Shown: in pieces, positions 29,430 through 40,666 of the stretch
Position numbering within the stretch: position 1 is the first letter of the stretch
Layout of the letters: every line of letters begins with the position of its first letter
The notes under the pieces: model-generated
Databases searched by the model: none
What the model saw: only the letters and a program-made list of their open reading frames with translations
Told to the model about the DNA's origin: nothing
Position numbers and translations under genes: made by a program
NCBI GenBank assembly: GCA_011947345.1
Contig: JAAVTG010000568.1
Location: 248,001-312,000 of the forward strand
DNA: 64,000 nucleotides
Source: Phytophthora quininea
Taxonomy: Eukaryota; Oomycota; Peronosporomycetes; Peronosporales; Peronosporaceae
Direction: 5' to 3'

Positions 29430-30536
29430 GAGGTCCCCGAGCTGAAGGGGTTGACCACAAGTGAATAAACTTCAGTGAGACAGCCACACTCAACCAGCTT
29501 TTGCTTTTATCGTTTGTGAAACTAGTTCCTGTGCGGCGCTGTTGAAGTAGACAAGCAGCACCGACTACAGCGATTTTGTGCCCATGATCCGTTTGCTAGT
29601 CGCAGAAAGTGTAGCCGAGCATCGAGGTCCCCGCACAGGTTGCCCTCGCAAGTAGGAGCATCCCCGGTGGTTGATGCCTTTGATTAGTCGTTGAGGAGGT
29701 CCATTGCTGGTCCACCGCTGCAGTCGACGGGCGAAGGTGGTTTGCTTACCATTGTGAACTCGCAATCGGGTCCGACTGTATCCTCGCACTCTATCGCAGC
29801 GATCGGCGATATCTATCGCTGGTCGAGTCTGCGAAATCGTTGTTCGCCGGCAGCGCTTGTCTTGGTTGAAGCTGGGCGCCGCGATAGCGCTGGATTGTCA
29901 GCTCATGCTCTTAGCTCTTACGATCAAGTCCAAGCCGCGAGCATGCGAAGTTTTGCCCGTCTTGTGCTACAGGGAGCGACGCTAGCAACGCCGAGGTTTG
30001 TGGGTGCCGGTAAATGAATGGAGCACACGGTGTCGCATCTTGCAGAGGACCGACAGTTGTGCTAGGATTATGGCATACCCACTGTGGCCCTATCCTATCC
30101 GAAGCGGCGAGCCCCGGCACATTGTGAGCTCGTTTGCTTGACGTATTCCTGTAGACGGCTGAATCAGGCGAAGATCCTACAAGTTTAGTGAAACAAACGA
30201 TCTCCGGCAGTAAGTTGCCGTTGATTGTCGAGATGTCCGGGCACAGAGAGCCGAAGACAAGTCTGCAGTAATAGCTAGTCGTGTTAGCAAGCACACAGTT
30301 TTGCTGTCGTGATGGCAGAAAGTTCAACAAGCTCGACTCCTGCAAGTCGTGGTGGTGGCATGCTCGGCTCAGTTCGCTTGTGGCGTAATATGCTGCGGCC
30401 CTCTCGGCAAAATGCAGCGCTTGCAAGTTTCCTTTCCTGTTGTGTTGCCTCGCATATCTTTACCATTTGTCTGCTTGGTTCGCGTCAACGGGTGCCACAG
30501 CCGGACGAACTTCAGAATTGAAGTTGCCTTTTCAAC
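29430..30536. other. Long intergenic region, nothing recognised
   Basis: More than a kilobase with only short frames on both strands and no protein motif that I recognise. It is probably the 3' flank of the folate-biopterin transporter and the upstream region of the sugar transporter. Confidence 0.4.
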
Positions 30537-30603
30537 GGCTCTTGACTTGGTTTCACTATTTGCATGTTGTGAAACCAAGTCAAGAGCCCAACAGTCTGTT
30601 GGG
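30537..30603. repeat. Perfect 20-bp inverted repeat plus adjoining palindrome
   Basis: GGCTCTTGACTTGGTTTCAC at 30537-30556 is repeated as its exact reverse complement at 30569-30588 around a 12-base loop. Overlapping its end, CCCAACAG-T-CTGTTGGG (30587-30603) is a second perfect palindrome. The pair lies about 230-290 bp upstream of the sugar transporter ATG. It could form strong RNA or DNA hairpins or be a miniature element footprint; no function is known to me. Confidence 0.85.
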
Positions 30604-30828
30604 CACGTCAACTTGCACTTTACTCGCACACATCTTGCAGTCAAATCGCCACTGGCGCATAAGCGTCCTGCCTCGACATGTCGCTTCCAAGCTGCGCGCA
30701 CAACGAGCGGCGCTGCCGTCTCTCTGAGCGAGCCGCTCTATCAGCAGCCTCCACTTGAAACCCGACGCCAGCTCCTCTCAATCTTCATTTTGCCACGGTG
30801 CAAGCAAGTCATTCCATCGAAACCACAA

Positions 30829-32325
30829 ATGCCTCCGCAAACTTTCCCCGACGACGAGATGTACACGGAGGTCACCACCCCCAAGTCTCCGTCCACCTAC
30901 GACAAGGCCAACAAGGAAGCAGAGCGCCGCATCAAGCCCAACACCATCCTGTACACTAGCGTTCTGGTTGCTCTTCTTCAGCCCTTCCAGAGCGGCTGGT
31001 CCACGTCAGCGACCAACTTGACCCAGTATAATGACACGGATCAGTGCAACGCTCGACCTGTGGCAGAAGACACTTGTCTGATGTTCCCAGGCCACTCCAA
31101 GCTCGAGTGGACGTTCGCCGTCAACGCGTGGATCTTCGGCGGCATGATCGGCAGTCTGTTCTGCGGTCACTTCAGCGACCTGTGGGGCCGCAAGAAGCTT
31201 CTGTTCGTCAACTGCGGCTTTATTATCGTCGGTGCCGTGGTGCAGGCCGCCGTGTCCAACATTTGGGCGTACGCTGTGGGTCGTCTCATTGCTGGCATCG
31301 CTTCCGGCGTTGCTACCGGCACCCTCGGCTCCTACATCAACGAGCTGTCCCCGCCGCACATGCGCAACATCCTCGGACTGGGTCTGCAGATCTCGGTCAC
31401 TATGGGCATCGTGCTGCCTGCCGTCGCATTCTTCTTCGCCAACACGAGCAGTGGATGGCGCTATCTTTCGGGTTTCCCGATCATTCTGGCGGCGATCTTC
31501 CTGTTCTTGGCCCCGAAAATGTGTCTCGAGAGCCCTGCGTGGCTGCTGATGAAGAACCGTCGCGAGGAGGCCAAGCAAGTGATCGCTCGTCTGTATGGCG
31601 AGGAGAACGTCCACGTCGCGCTGGCCTGGATGGAGTCCTCCAACAAGCCGAGCCAGAGTGAGCTGGGCGAGGTCAGCGATGAATCCGCAGCGAAGGAGTC
31701 GGTCTTCTCCCCTCGCTATCGCATGCAGCTGGCCGGCGCCATCCTGCTATCGTGCGCCCAGCAGCTTTCGGGCATCAACGCCGTGTTCTACTACTCCAGC
31801 AGCATCTTTGCGGACGCTGGCATTTCGGATTCGCGCATCGGAACGCTCATCATCGACTTCATCAACATCTTCCCGGGCTTCGCTGCGGGAGCGTTGGCCA
31901 TCCGCTTCGGCAACCGCCAAATGATCTTGTGGGGCATCGCCGGAATGTGCATCATGGCCATCTGCATGACGATCGCCTTCCTGGTCAACGTGTCGGCGCT
32001 GTCGATCGTCTTCACGGCGCTGTACGTCATCGCGTTCGGCGCCACGCTCGGGCCGCTCGTGTGGGTTGTCACGGCCGATCTGTTCCCAGACTCGATCCGC
32101 GCGAGCGCCTCGTCCATCTGCATCGGCATCAACTGGCTGTGCAACTTGATCGTCGGCGTAGCCTACCCGTACATCTCGGACGCGCTTGACGACTACGCCT
32201 ACTTGCCGTTCGTGGTGCTGCTCGTGATCTTCTACCTGCTGGCGCTCAAGCTCGTGCCTGAGACGTCCGGCAAGTCGAGCGAGGAGATCTTGGCCGAGTA
32301 CGACTCGCGTCGTCAGAGCAACTAG
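30829..32325 (+). CDS. Sugar transporter, MFS sugar porter family
   Basis: ATG at 30829 (MPPQTFPDDEMYTEVTTPKS) gives 498 residues; the frame is open upstream but without a family match. Twelve hydrophobic segments are visible. Signatures include GHFSDLWGRKKLLFVNCGF (the D-R/K-x-GRR/K loop), AGIASGVATGTLGSYINELS, a LESPAWLLMKNRREEA segment after TM6, QQLSGINAVFYYSSSIF in TM7, and VPETSGKSSEE at the end, all typical of glucose/hexose facilitators and proton symporters. It probably imports hexose at the plasma membrane. Upstream lies an unusual hairpin (30537-30603). Confidence 0.9.
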   Translation: MPPQTFPDDEMYTEVTTPKSPSTYDKANKEAERRIKPNTILYTSVLVALLQPFQSGWSTSATNLTQYNDTDQCNARPVAEDTCLMFPGHSKLEWTFAVNAWIFGGMIGSLFCGHFSDLWGRKKLLFVNCGFIIVGAVVQAAVSNIWAYAVGRLIAGIASGVATGTLGSYINELSPPHMRNILGLGLQISVTMGIVLPAVAFFFANTSSGWRYLSGFPIILAAIFLFLAPKMCLESPAWLLMKNRREEAKQVIARLYGEENVHVALAWMESSNKPSQSELGEVSDESAAKESVFSPRYRMQLAGAILLSCAQQLSGINAVFYYSSSIFADAGISDSRIGTLIIDFINIFPGFAAGALAIRFGNRQMILWGIAGMCIMAICMTIAFLVNVSALSIVFTALYVIAFGATLGPLVWVVTADLFPDSIRASASSICIGINWLCNLIVGVAYPYISDALDDYAYLPFVVLLVIFYLLALKLVPETSGKSSEEILAEYDSRRQSN

Positions 32326-33017
32326 GCAGTCTAGACAACTTCAATTTCTGTAGTAAAGGCAACTCAAAAGGAAACCCGCAGCTTTCCCTTCAACCGACCG
32401 CGCCAAAATTCGAAGCCGTCGAGCTGGTTTTGGCTCGCACGCCTCTCACTCTCCAATTTGCCTCGAATCCCTCAAGTCGACCAAGTCCAAGCACAAGAAA
32501 GTAACCTCAAGGTGTCCAGGCGATCCGCTATGGGAAACCCCGTTGGCGACCCGCGTGGAAGCAATGCGCGGACGAGCGACGCACCGTGAAGTGACGAAGC
32601 ACAGACCGAAGACCCTGAGCGGCAGCGACTGAAAAAATGAACGACGCGTTTCCTCATAGGTAAGGAGACGCTCTCCTCGGACGGTACTGGACGTGACTCG
32701 ACGGCCAAGAACGCAACTTCATTCGATAGTAAAGAAGTAGGAGCAGAAGGTAACGATTGAATGCAAGAGCAAGTTCTTCGATGCAGACGGTGATTTCCAA
32801 CACAACTTTCATTTGAAGTTGCCCCGGAATTATCTTGGTCATCTTCCCAACACATACTATTCTCCATATGCGAATCTCCCCGCCGATCTTTGCCCGCGAA
32901 CGGGTGTGAATGCGAGCAGCTCCAAAGTGACCTCGGCAAGGCAGCACGTGATTGCCCTCCCGTCCGTGACGCGCGCAGCCGTAGCAGCACTCCCTTCACT
33001 CCCCAGATCGCCCAGTG
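32326..33017. other. Intergenic, nothing recognised
   Basis: No convincing gene. A frame open from 32813 on the plus strand runs into the next gene but lacks similarity before 33018. Confidence 0.4.
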
Positions 33018-34600
33018 ATGCCGATCTCCCCGCAAGACCAAGTCGCGTACCTGCGCTCGCTGCCTTCCGTGCGCGACGGCTGCCACCGCGTCTACGCGCT
33101 GTCCAAGAGGACAAGCTGGCCTCGTTCTCAGTGGTCGAGAGCAGGATCCCCGCCCTGGCCGACTACGTCATCGATGTGATTCGCCAGTCGTACCCGACGG
33201 ACATTGCGGCCGTCCCGTTCCACTCGCGCTGGCGCCACTTCGAGACGGGCAACCCGCAGCGCGTGCAGCAGTTGACGCAGCGCTGGAACTTCGACCAGCT
33301 CGAGAAGGCGAGGCGTCTACTGGACCTGGCACTCATCAGTGTGCTACTGGACGCGGGTGCAGGCCCCACGTGGAAGTTTAAGGAGCCAGGCACCGAGGAC
33401 TTTTACAGTCGCAGCGAAGGACTGGGCATCGCCAGCTTCACATGTTCCTGCAGGGAGCCTTCTCGGCAGATCCGACCAACGATCCGCACAGAGTGGACGC
33501 TGCGGCTTTGGCGAATCTGCCGGACGACGCCATTGCGAAGGCGTTCCAAGTGGTTGGACTTTTGTGCAGTTTATTGATGGATCTTTATGTTGATCGTTGG
33601 GTGTTCGTTTGTGGTAGAGCGATGATAACCCGTTGGTGGGGTGTGCTGGCAGGACGGATCTGCTCAAGGTATGGTCTGGTGTTAGTTTGTTGTTGAATGG
33701 GAATGTTAATGTTGGGAATGTTTGATAGCGACTGGGCAAGAGTATTTCCAACTATCCAGACTACTTCAAGGGAGCTGACGGATCCGTTCGTCCTGGAAAC
33801 ATGGTGAACTACCTGACAAAGCACCAAACTGCAAGCGGAGAAGTGTCCATCGCCGATCTCTGGAAGGCCGTGCTGTATGGCTTGCAGGATATTTGGCCAG
33901 CAAGCCGAACGCAAATCGGCGGCCACAATATGGGCGACGTCTGGGAATTATCGTACGTCACCGTTTGCTTGCTGGACACACACTGAGAGAGAGATTTAAT
34001 GTCCTTCCTTTTATTGCTAGCTACTTGCCTGAGCATGAGAAAGCGGGAAAGTTCGTGAGCTTCCACAAGCTGTCGCAGTGGCTGACCTACTCGCTCATGG
34101 AGCCGCTGCAGGACGCTGGCTTTAAGATCACGGACCTGAAGCTGATGACCGGTAAGACATACTCCCATATATGCGTCGATTATTTATCGTTCGATTCGTC
34201 TAACAACAGCTGATGCCAGGGCTGCCTGAATATCGCAACGGCGGACTGCTGGTGGACTTTGGCGTGCTGGTGCCCAAGTCTCCGAACATCCTCACGGACG
34301 AGTTCGATCCGAGCGCGGAAGTGATCATCGAGTGGCGTGCTCTCACTGTGGCGCTCTTGGACGAGGTACACAAGATGATCCTGCAGCGTATCAACTTGAC
34401 AGCCGACGAGTTCCCTCTCGTCAAGGTGCGCAAAGCCCGCATCCACTCATGCATGTAGAGACGTAGAGATTAACAAGTGCCCGTTTAATTTGCAGATGCT
34501 GGAAGGAGGCAGCTGGAAGGCCGGCCGCATCATCGCCAAGGAGAGACGCTCCGACGGAGGCCCGCCGATCAAGATTAAGAGCGACGGCACCGTCTTCTAG
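33018..34600 (+). CDS. DUF1688 protein, URC4/Urg3-like (uracil catabolism), six exons
   Basis: ATG at 33018 (MPISPQDQVAYLRSLPSVRD). Exons 33018-33549, 33618-33668, 33729-33952, 34021-34151, 34220-34425 and 34496-34600 join across GT-AG introns of 60-70 bp. Conserved DUF1688 blocks are AVPFHSRWRHFETGNPQRV, ALISVLLDAGAGPTWKF, SEGLGIASF then HMFLQGAFS, NPLVGCAGRTDLL, RPGNMVNYLT, GDVWELSYLPEHEKAGKFV, GLPEYRNGGLLVDFGVL and the end PPIKIKSDGTVF. Exon 1 changes frame twice, after GG at 33109-33110 and at C33439; one added base at each restores ~416 residues, so I consider it functional. In fungi the family (URC4, urg3) belongs to a pyrimidine breakdown pathway; its reaction is not established. Confidence 0.8.
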
Positions 34601-34870
34601 AACGGCAAAAGGCAAAGTCAACCATGTCGATTGCGATCTTCCACCACAACAATGCGTATCAAAACATAAACAAACATCTCCAGATTTAAACTCAATCTGT
34701 ATGATATAAAAAAGCATGGTCAAGATCAAATCCAGCGGTACAATCATGGTACACGACGCCCCCATATCAGTAACCCCTTTGCCAAGAAGCGTGGTGGCCG
34801 TCCTCGTCTCGCAGTCCCCCATCGTCTGTGTGCTGTGCGTAGTCTGTGCGTAACCCTTGAGTGTTGTCGT

Positions 34871-36341
34871 ATGGACCCCCTGGAGTCCTCGCAGTATGAG
34901 GCCGAGGCGCCGCCCGACGCGCCGCATCCCGACGCCGATGCCTTCGTGGACCCTGGCAACGGGCCCGTCAAGCTCTTCGTGGGCCAAGTGCCGCGCACCA
35001 TGGAAGAGGACGACCTGCGTCCCGTGCTCGAGGTCTTCGGCCCGCTAGAGGACCTGGTCATCATCCGGGACAAGATGACGGGCGCCCACCGAGGCTGCGC
35101 CTTCGCCTCGTACTTTACGCGGGACGCGGCCGACAAGGCCGTCCAGGAGCTGCACAACAAGGTGACGCTTCCCCAGTCTATCAACCCGTTGCAGGTGCGG
35201 CCCGCCGAGGGCCAAGCGGGCGCCTCCCAGGAGCACAAACTCTTCATCGGCATGATCCCCAAGTCGGCGGACGAGGAGGCCATTCGAGAGGTCTTCGAGC
35301 TCTTCGGGACGATCGAGGAGTCTACATCCTGCGTCATCCCGCCACGGGACAGAGCAAGGGCTGCGCCTTTTGAAGTACAAGGAGCGCAGCTCGGCGCTCG
35401 CCGCCATCGACGAAGTGAACGGCAACGTGACCATGGACAGAGGCACGTCTCCCTTGGTCGTCAAGTTCGCGGACAGTCGTCGTCAGCGTCTGCAGAGAGC
35501 GAGGAATCTGGCGGCTGCTGCCAACTACTGGCCGCTGCCTCCTGGAGCTGGCCTGCCATTCCCGCAGTTGCAGCAGCTACAGCAGCAGTACATGCAGCAG
35601 ATGCAGGCGTTCGGGGCGCAGGCCGCTGCAGGATTGAATCCGGCTGTGGCGGGGCTTGGCTCGCCCGTCGGAGGTGGCGCTGCTCCTGGCAGCCCCACCA
35701 ACTCGTTCATGTACTACAATCCGTACCAGTTTGCGGGCGCTGGTGCTGCTCCCTACGGCTTTGGCAACCTCCCGAACGTCGGCGGATTCGACATGCAGGC
35801 CGCTGGACTGGATCTGCAGGGCCAGGGAGTGGAAGCCAAAGCCTCACGCACAACCAGTCAGCTGGAAGGCCCCACAGGCGCCAACCTGTTCATTTACCAC
35901 TTGCCGCACGATCTGACGGACGCCGATCTTGCTACTGCCTTCGCGCCGTTCGGCACAGTCATCAGCGCCAAAGTATACATGGACAAGATCACCGGTGAGA
36001 GCAAGGGCTTTGGCTTTGTGAGCTACGACAGCGCTGAGGCTGCAGATGCTGCCATTACGAGCATGAACGGCTTCCAGATTGGCACCAAGAGACTCAAAGT
36101 GCAGCACAAGCGCATCCACCAGAGAAACGATTTTCTCCCTGGCGGCAATCTTGGCGTCCATGAAGACGACCTGGCTGGGATGGAGTATCACCACCAGGCG
36201 GCACAAGGCATGCACCCGCACGACGACGAGGATGAAGATGCGCTTGGCGGCCCCAAATCCCCCAACCATGCAGCGGAAGGCAACAACGGCGTCGAGACGT
36301 CACTAGACGAGGCCGTGCAGAATCTGCGCATCGATGCGTAA
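34871..36341 (+). CDS. CELF/Bruno-like RNA-binding protein, three RRMs (two frameshifts)
   Basis: ATG at 34871 ([20 protein letters not shown]). RRM1 starts [20 protein letters not shown] and includes [11 protein letters not shown]2 starts [23 protein letters not shown]3, after a long Gln/Ala/Gly-rich linker, starts [20 protein letters not shown] with [16 protein letters not shown]. This 2+1 RRM layout, with [11 protein letters not shown] after RRM2, is that of CELF/Bruno proteins, which regulate splicing, stability and translation of mRNAs. Within RRM2 the frame shifts at G35320 and at a TTTT run (35368-35371); one base more at each restores the conserved [19 protein letters not shown] core, giving ~490 residues. 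The C-terminus is acidic. Confidence 0.85.
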
Positions 36342-36699
36342 GCCGGTGGGGGTTAAGTTCCCGGCGGTGTGTTTTTGTGACTCGTCATTATGTCAGTCGG
36401 TCAGTCGATGGTGAGTTTTGAGCGTGAAGATGTACAAAATGCCGTGTACAAACAGCGATGTGATACTGGAGATCAGAAGGACACGCACGAGACACGAGAA
36501 CAGCAAAAAGCAACACAGGAAAAATTAAGACAAGCAAGCAACAAGGCAAAAATCAAAAGAAGAGATGTAGCGGCGCGCAACTTCGGTGTGTAGTGGCAGC
36601 TAGCGTATGTTTATCAACGTATTTCCTTGCACGTGCATTTGGCGTCTTCGTATCCACACAAATTGTTATTCAACACACAGGTCCAGCTCTTCGACTCTT

Positions 36700-37704
36700 C
36701 TACGACCACTTCGCGAGCGCTCCGAAGATGGCGTAGCCAGCAACCAGCGCCGCAGCCTTCTTTGCGGTGAACGAGGCCTTTTGGCCGTGCTGGTGTCCTC
36801 CGTGGCCGCCCTCGCCGCCTCCGTGGCTGTGTCGAGGGAACTCCTGCGGGATCACTTCCATCACTGCGACGTAAATGAACGTCCCCGACGCCAGCGCCAC
36901 ACAAATCCCCGCAGCCGCCGAGTCTTCAGACGAGTCTGCTGCAATGATCCAGCCCACGATAATGCCAATGATGCTCATGAACGAGAAGACAAACATGTAG
37001 AGCATGACGAGTGGCACAGGCATCGCACTCTGCACCAGCCCCGAGCCCAGCGCGAACGCTGCCAGCCCCTTGTGCATCACAATGGCCATGAACACTCCCC
37101 ACGCAGTCTCCTTCTGAGCGCCAATGCCCAGTCCTTCTAGGACAGAGTGGAAGGACAGTGCAATGAACAGCACCATGGCAACGGCCAGGGACCCTGCGTC
37201 CCCATGTTTCTCCTGTCCTCCAGAGTGCGAGTGTCCTGCATGACTACGTCGGACGTTGCTGCCGATCATGCCCATCTCCTCCTCGTCCAGCTCCTCGGCG
37301 TACGTGTCGTCGCTCTCGGACGCTCCGTGAAGCTCTTCGTCTTCAGTTTTAGCTGCAGTGTAATTGTTGCTGCTGTTACTGTTACTCATCGTCGCTTGAG
37401 CTGCTTGTTCCAATAGCAAGAGGCCTAGAAAGCCCATGGTACTGAACATCTCTGCGTAGGGGAAAGCGTAGCGTCCGTCCTCCTCTGTGGACCATTTGCG
37501 AAGTGCTGGGTTCTCTACGGCCGAGTGCAGCAGGTGGAAAAAGCCGCCGGCGAGGAACACGCCGCCCGAGAAGGCGCTAAGGATGCTCAGTACAGGCGAG
37601 TGGTCTCTTCGGGACGCCAGACACGCCGGCGTGAGCCCGCCAGCCAGCCCCACCACCCAGATGCACACAATCGACACGAGCTTGAACACCATCACCGGAT
37701 CCAT
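36700..37704 (-). CDS. ZIP-family zinc/iron transporter
   Basis: ATG at 37704 (MDPVMVFKLVSIVCIWVVGL) gives 334 residues with eight hydrophobic segments. Between TM3 and TM4 is an acidic loop with a His-rich patch (RRSHAGHSHSGGQEKHGD). TM4 contains the metal-site motif ALSFHSVLEGLGIGAQ and TM5 has IVMHKGLAAFALG. A second His-rich patch (HSHGGGEGGHGGHQHG) precedes the last segment. These are hallmarks of ZIP (SLC39) carriers, which bring Zn2+ or Fe2+ into the cytosol. It is intronless and convergent with the CELF-like gene. Confidence 0.9.
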   Translation of the reverse strand: MDPVMVFKLVSIVCIWVVGLAGGLTPACLASRRDHSPVLSILSAFSGGVFLAGGFFHLLHSAVENPALRKWSTEEDGRYAFPYAEMFSTMGFLGLLLLEQAAQATMSNSNSSNNYTAAKTEDEELHGASESDDTYAEELDEEEMGMIGSNVRRSHAGHSHSGGQEKHGDAGSLAVAMVLFIALSFHSVLEGLGIGAQKETAWGVFMAIVMHKGLAAFALGSGLVQSAMPVPLVMLYMFVFSFMSIIGIIVGWIIAADSSEDSAAAGICVALASGTFIYVAVMEVIPQEFPRHSHGGGEGGHGGHQHGQKASFTAKKAAALVAGYAIFGALAKWS

Positions 37705-37891
37705 CGTCCCAACAAGCGAAAGTGTGGCCAGCCTCAGGTTCAGACTCAGACTTTAAACTGATTCTGAGTAAGGTGGGAGGAATCAGATTTTCTTCAAGTT
37801 GTTGAAGTTGTCTCGAAAGGCAACTTGTTTTGCGGGCAGTTTGTTGCCTTTTACACTCACAAAAACATCTACAAAGCCTACATTGTCGGCT

Positions 37892-39013
37892 CTAGTTGGC
37901 CAGAGCGACGTCACGGATCTTGCACGTGAGCGCGTACGTGTTGACGGCGTCCTTGTAGTGGCAGCGGATGTTGTCGCCCTCACCGTGCACCGCCTTAAGA
38001 AACTCGCGGTCCTCGGTCAGGTACATGTCGTCGCCCGGGAACTCGAACGTCTGCTCCTCATCGCTGTCTCCCTGCAGCACCTTGAGCGTGGGAGTCTTTG
38101 AGTACGGTCGGACCACGCCAATGCGGAGACCGTCAGCCATGATCTCGAGAGACGCGTCGTAGGCGTCGCCCTGCACCAGAGCGCCGTGCACCAAGTTGCC
38201 CAGTGCGCCGCTCTTAAAGTACCAGTTGGCCACGTGGGCTCGAGGGACGCGGTTCGCCTCCGGAACGACAGACTCGTCCACCGGCACTTTGGCCAGGTAC
38301 CCGATGTCGCCTGGCTTGAGACTCGCCTTGACGCTGCGGCTGTAGACCGTGTCCATGTCAACTTCGCCCACGAGGTAGCGCGAGATGTCGACAAAGTGTG
38401 TGGCCTGCTCCACGATCGGCCCGCCGCAGTGGTCCGAGTTCCACCAGAACGGACTCGGAATGGCCGTGTACGCGCAGTTGTAGCGCGCCATGAGGCACAC
38501 GGGCTGCTTGTCCTCGAGTAGCTCCTTAATCTTCTCGGCGAAGAGAGAGTAACGGAACATGTACCCCACCGACACGACCAACTTCTTCTCCTGACGGAGC
38601 GACTCCACCTCGTCGGCGTACTTGTTGATCTCGTCGACCGGTGCATTGGACAGCGGCTTTTCGAGGAACACGTGCGCTCCAGCACGCAGACACTGCAGCT
38701 CCAGCGGGTACTTGTAGCACCCGTGGAACGACGGTGGCACGCCGATGAACACGACCGTGGGCTTGACAGCGTCCAACATTTCTTGCAGGTCTCCGTAGAC
38801 TTCGGTGTTCGCCCACACATGAGCAAAGTCCTTGTTGGCACGACGAGTGCCAACCTTCTCTTGGGCCTTGGCGGTGAGCGGGTCAACGACGGCGACGATA
38901 ACGGCGCCGAGCTTCTCAAGTCGCGACGCATGGTCCCACGGGCCTTCGGGGCCCCCGAAGTTGACGGCACCGGCACCGACGAGAGCAACACGCGTGCCAG
39001 CGATCGAGGTCAT
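37892..39013 (-). CDS. Gfo/Idh/MocA-family NAD(P)-dependent oxidoreductase
   Basis: ATG at 39013 (MTSIAGTRVALVGAGAVNFG) gives 373 residues; the open frame upstream has no family similarity. The Rossmann fold begins VALVGAGAVNFGG. VVFIGVPPSFHGCYKYPLEL is followed by AGAHVFLEKPLSNAP, whose EKP lysine is the conserved catalytic-site residue of the family. The C-terminal substrate domain includes GGPIVEQATHFVDISRYLVG, where an H.DxxR-like pattern is typical. Members oxidise or reduce sugars, inositols and related polyols; the substrate here is not predictable. It lies directly outside the left arm of the inverted duplication. Confidence 0.85.
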   Translation of the reverse strand: MTSIAGTRVALVGAGAVNFGGPEGPWDHASRLEKLGAVIVAVVDPLTAKAQEKVGTRRANKDFAHVWANTEVYGDLQEMLDAVKPTVVFIGVPPSFHGCYKYPLELQCLRAGAHVFLEKPLSNAPVDEINKYADEVESLRQEKKLVVSVGYMFRYSLFAEKIKELLEDKQPVCLMARYNCAYTAIPSPFWWNSDHCGGPIVEQATHFVDISRYLVGEVDMDTVYSRSVKASLKPGDIGYLAKVPVDESVVPEANRVPRAHVANWYFKSGALGNLVHGALVQGDAYDASLEIMADGLRIGVVRPYSKTPTLKVLQGDSDEEQTFEFPGDDMYLTEDREFLKAVHGEGDNIRCHYKDAVNTYALTCKIRDVALAN

Positions 39014-39315
39014 GACTGGAAGATTGGAGGGGTCTTGCGGCTGTTGGGGGAGATGGCAAAACGGATAATGAAGATGGATGCGCATTATTGCAAGGAGCAT
39101 TTGCCGGAGGGCGAGCTGCAGCATTTCGCAAGTGGTTGAAGCTGGTCTGGCAAGCCTTAGTACCGCCACGCGTACAAGCTCTTGAGTGTAATATCTACAA
39201 TCTCTTCGGCGCCATTCATCTTTGATGAGCAAGGATAGCGCTTCAAGATAGCGTTGGTGGTGGTTGAAGGCAGCCCGGATCATCTGCACGAAGAGGACCT
39301 CCACGCAGTCAATGA

Positions 39316-39513
<198 letters not shown>

Positions 39514-39727
39514 GTGCGGACCACACAACTCTAGGAAGTCTCGCCAAGTATTGGTGAGGTAATAAAGCACTGAAAGTTCATTGACAAGTCAACGTGCCAT
39601 TTCTTGGAAATGATCCTCAATGCAGAAGAAAGTCGATGTATTGTGAGTCGCCTTTGGCGTTCAACAACCAACAAGACAAACCACGAACATGTTTCTATTG
39701 TACAGACATTTGGTTTCTCCGGTACAC

Positions 39728-40666
39728 CTAGGCACGCAGGTAGTACGACTTGCCGGCAGACTGCGTAGCGGTGGTCGTGGTCGTTGTCGATCCCTCGGCG
39801 CCGTAGCCATCCGTCTTCGTGCCACCGACATCAGCGGTGACACCACCAAGCGCAGCGCCTGCCTCGCTCACCACGCCACCTCCGAGTTTGGCACCGGCAC
39901 CGACGATGTTGCCCAGCAAGCCGACACCGAGGTTAGCAGCACCGCCGACGGCGGCGCCGACATTGCCCAGAACGCCGGCACCAATGTTGCCGACGCCGCC
40001 AAGACCAACGTCCACGCCGCCCTTACCGCCAACACTGCCGTAGCCTCCGATGTTCGCGCCCGCCTTCACGCTGGCACCACCACCGACATTGGCACCGACG
40101 CCCACTCCGCCTACCGGTAGTCCAAGTCCGCCAAGACCAAGACCGCCAAGTCCAAGACCATCAACGCCGACGTTCGTACCAACGTTTGCGCCGCCGTAGC
40201 CCCCAACGCCAACTCCGACGCCTCCATTGACGACACCGCCGATCCCACCACCGATGTTACCACCGACACCAACGCCGCCCTTGCCGCTCACATCACCGCC
40301 GACGCCCGCGCCACCGGCAGCACCACCAGCCGTATTTCCGCCCTTGGCACCAACCCCTGCTCCGAAGCCGAGGTGGCCGCTGATACCGCCGCCAAGTTCA
40401 ATGCCGCCGACGCCACCCTTGTTACCACCGGTGTAAACGCTACCGCCATTGGAGACGCCACCGACGCCTGTCCCTTTGTCACCGCCAGTGTAGACGCCAC
40501 CGGTGGTGCTAGTACCCTTGGCACCGCTAGTGTAGCCTCCACCCATCTTGCTTGGCTGCTGCTGCTCGCCGTATGTCTGCAACACTTCAGCGGACGCGTC
40601 CACGGCACTGCTGGAAAACGCCACGGCAGCGACGCACAGGGCAATGATCGTCTTGTTGAACATCAT
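39728..40666 (-). CDS. Glycine-rich secreted protein (left copy)
   Basis: ATG at 40666 gives 312 residues: a signal peptide (MMFNKTIIALCVAAVAFSSS, cleavage probably after the next Ala/Ser), a short QQQ segment, then a long Gly/Val/Ala-rich repeat region built from units such as GGVYTGGDKG, GVGGNIGGGIGG, GLGGLGLGGLGLPVGG and GNVGAAVGGAANLG, ending with a Thr-rich patch TTTTTTATQSAGKSYYLRA. Such proteins are usually extracellular structural or wall proteins; no enzyme motif is seen. It is the twin of the gene at 43890-44828 and differs from it by two residues (VDGLG vs VDDLG; TADV vs TAGV). Wide antisense frames over it are artefacts of the GC-rich repeats. Confidence 0.85.
   Translation of the reverse strand: MMFNKTIIALCVAAVAFSSSAVDASAEVLQTYGEQQQPSKMGGGYTSGAKGTSTTGGVYTGGDKGTGVGGVSNGGSVYTGGNKGGVGGIELGGGISGHLGFGAGVGAKGGNTAGGAAGGAGVGGDVSGKGGVGVGGNIGGGIGGVVNGGVGVGVGGYGGANVGTNVGVDGLGLGGLGLGGLGLPVGGVGVGANVGGGASVKAGANIGGYGSVGGKGGVDVGLGGVGNIGAGVLGNVGAAVGGAANLGVGLLGNIVGAGAKLGGGVVSEAGAALGGVTADVGGTKTDGYGAEGSTTTTTTATQSAGKSYYLRA

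Noticed and set aside
30349..30828. 160-codon open frame upstream of and continuous with the sugar transporter
   Set aside because: No similarity to transporters and a strong internal ATG at the family start; the hairpin at 30537-30603 lies inside it.
36607..37140. Plus-strand frame over the ZIP transporter
   Set aside because: Antisense to a well-conserved gene, with Arg/His-rich low-complexity sequence.
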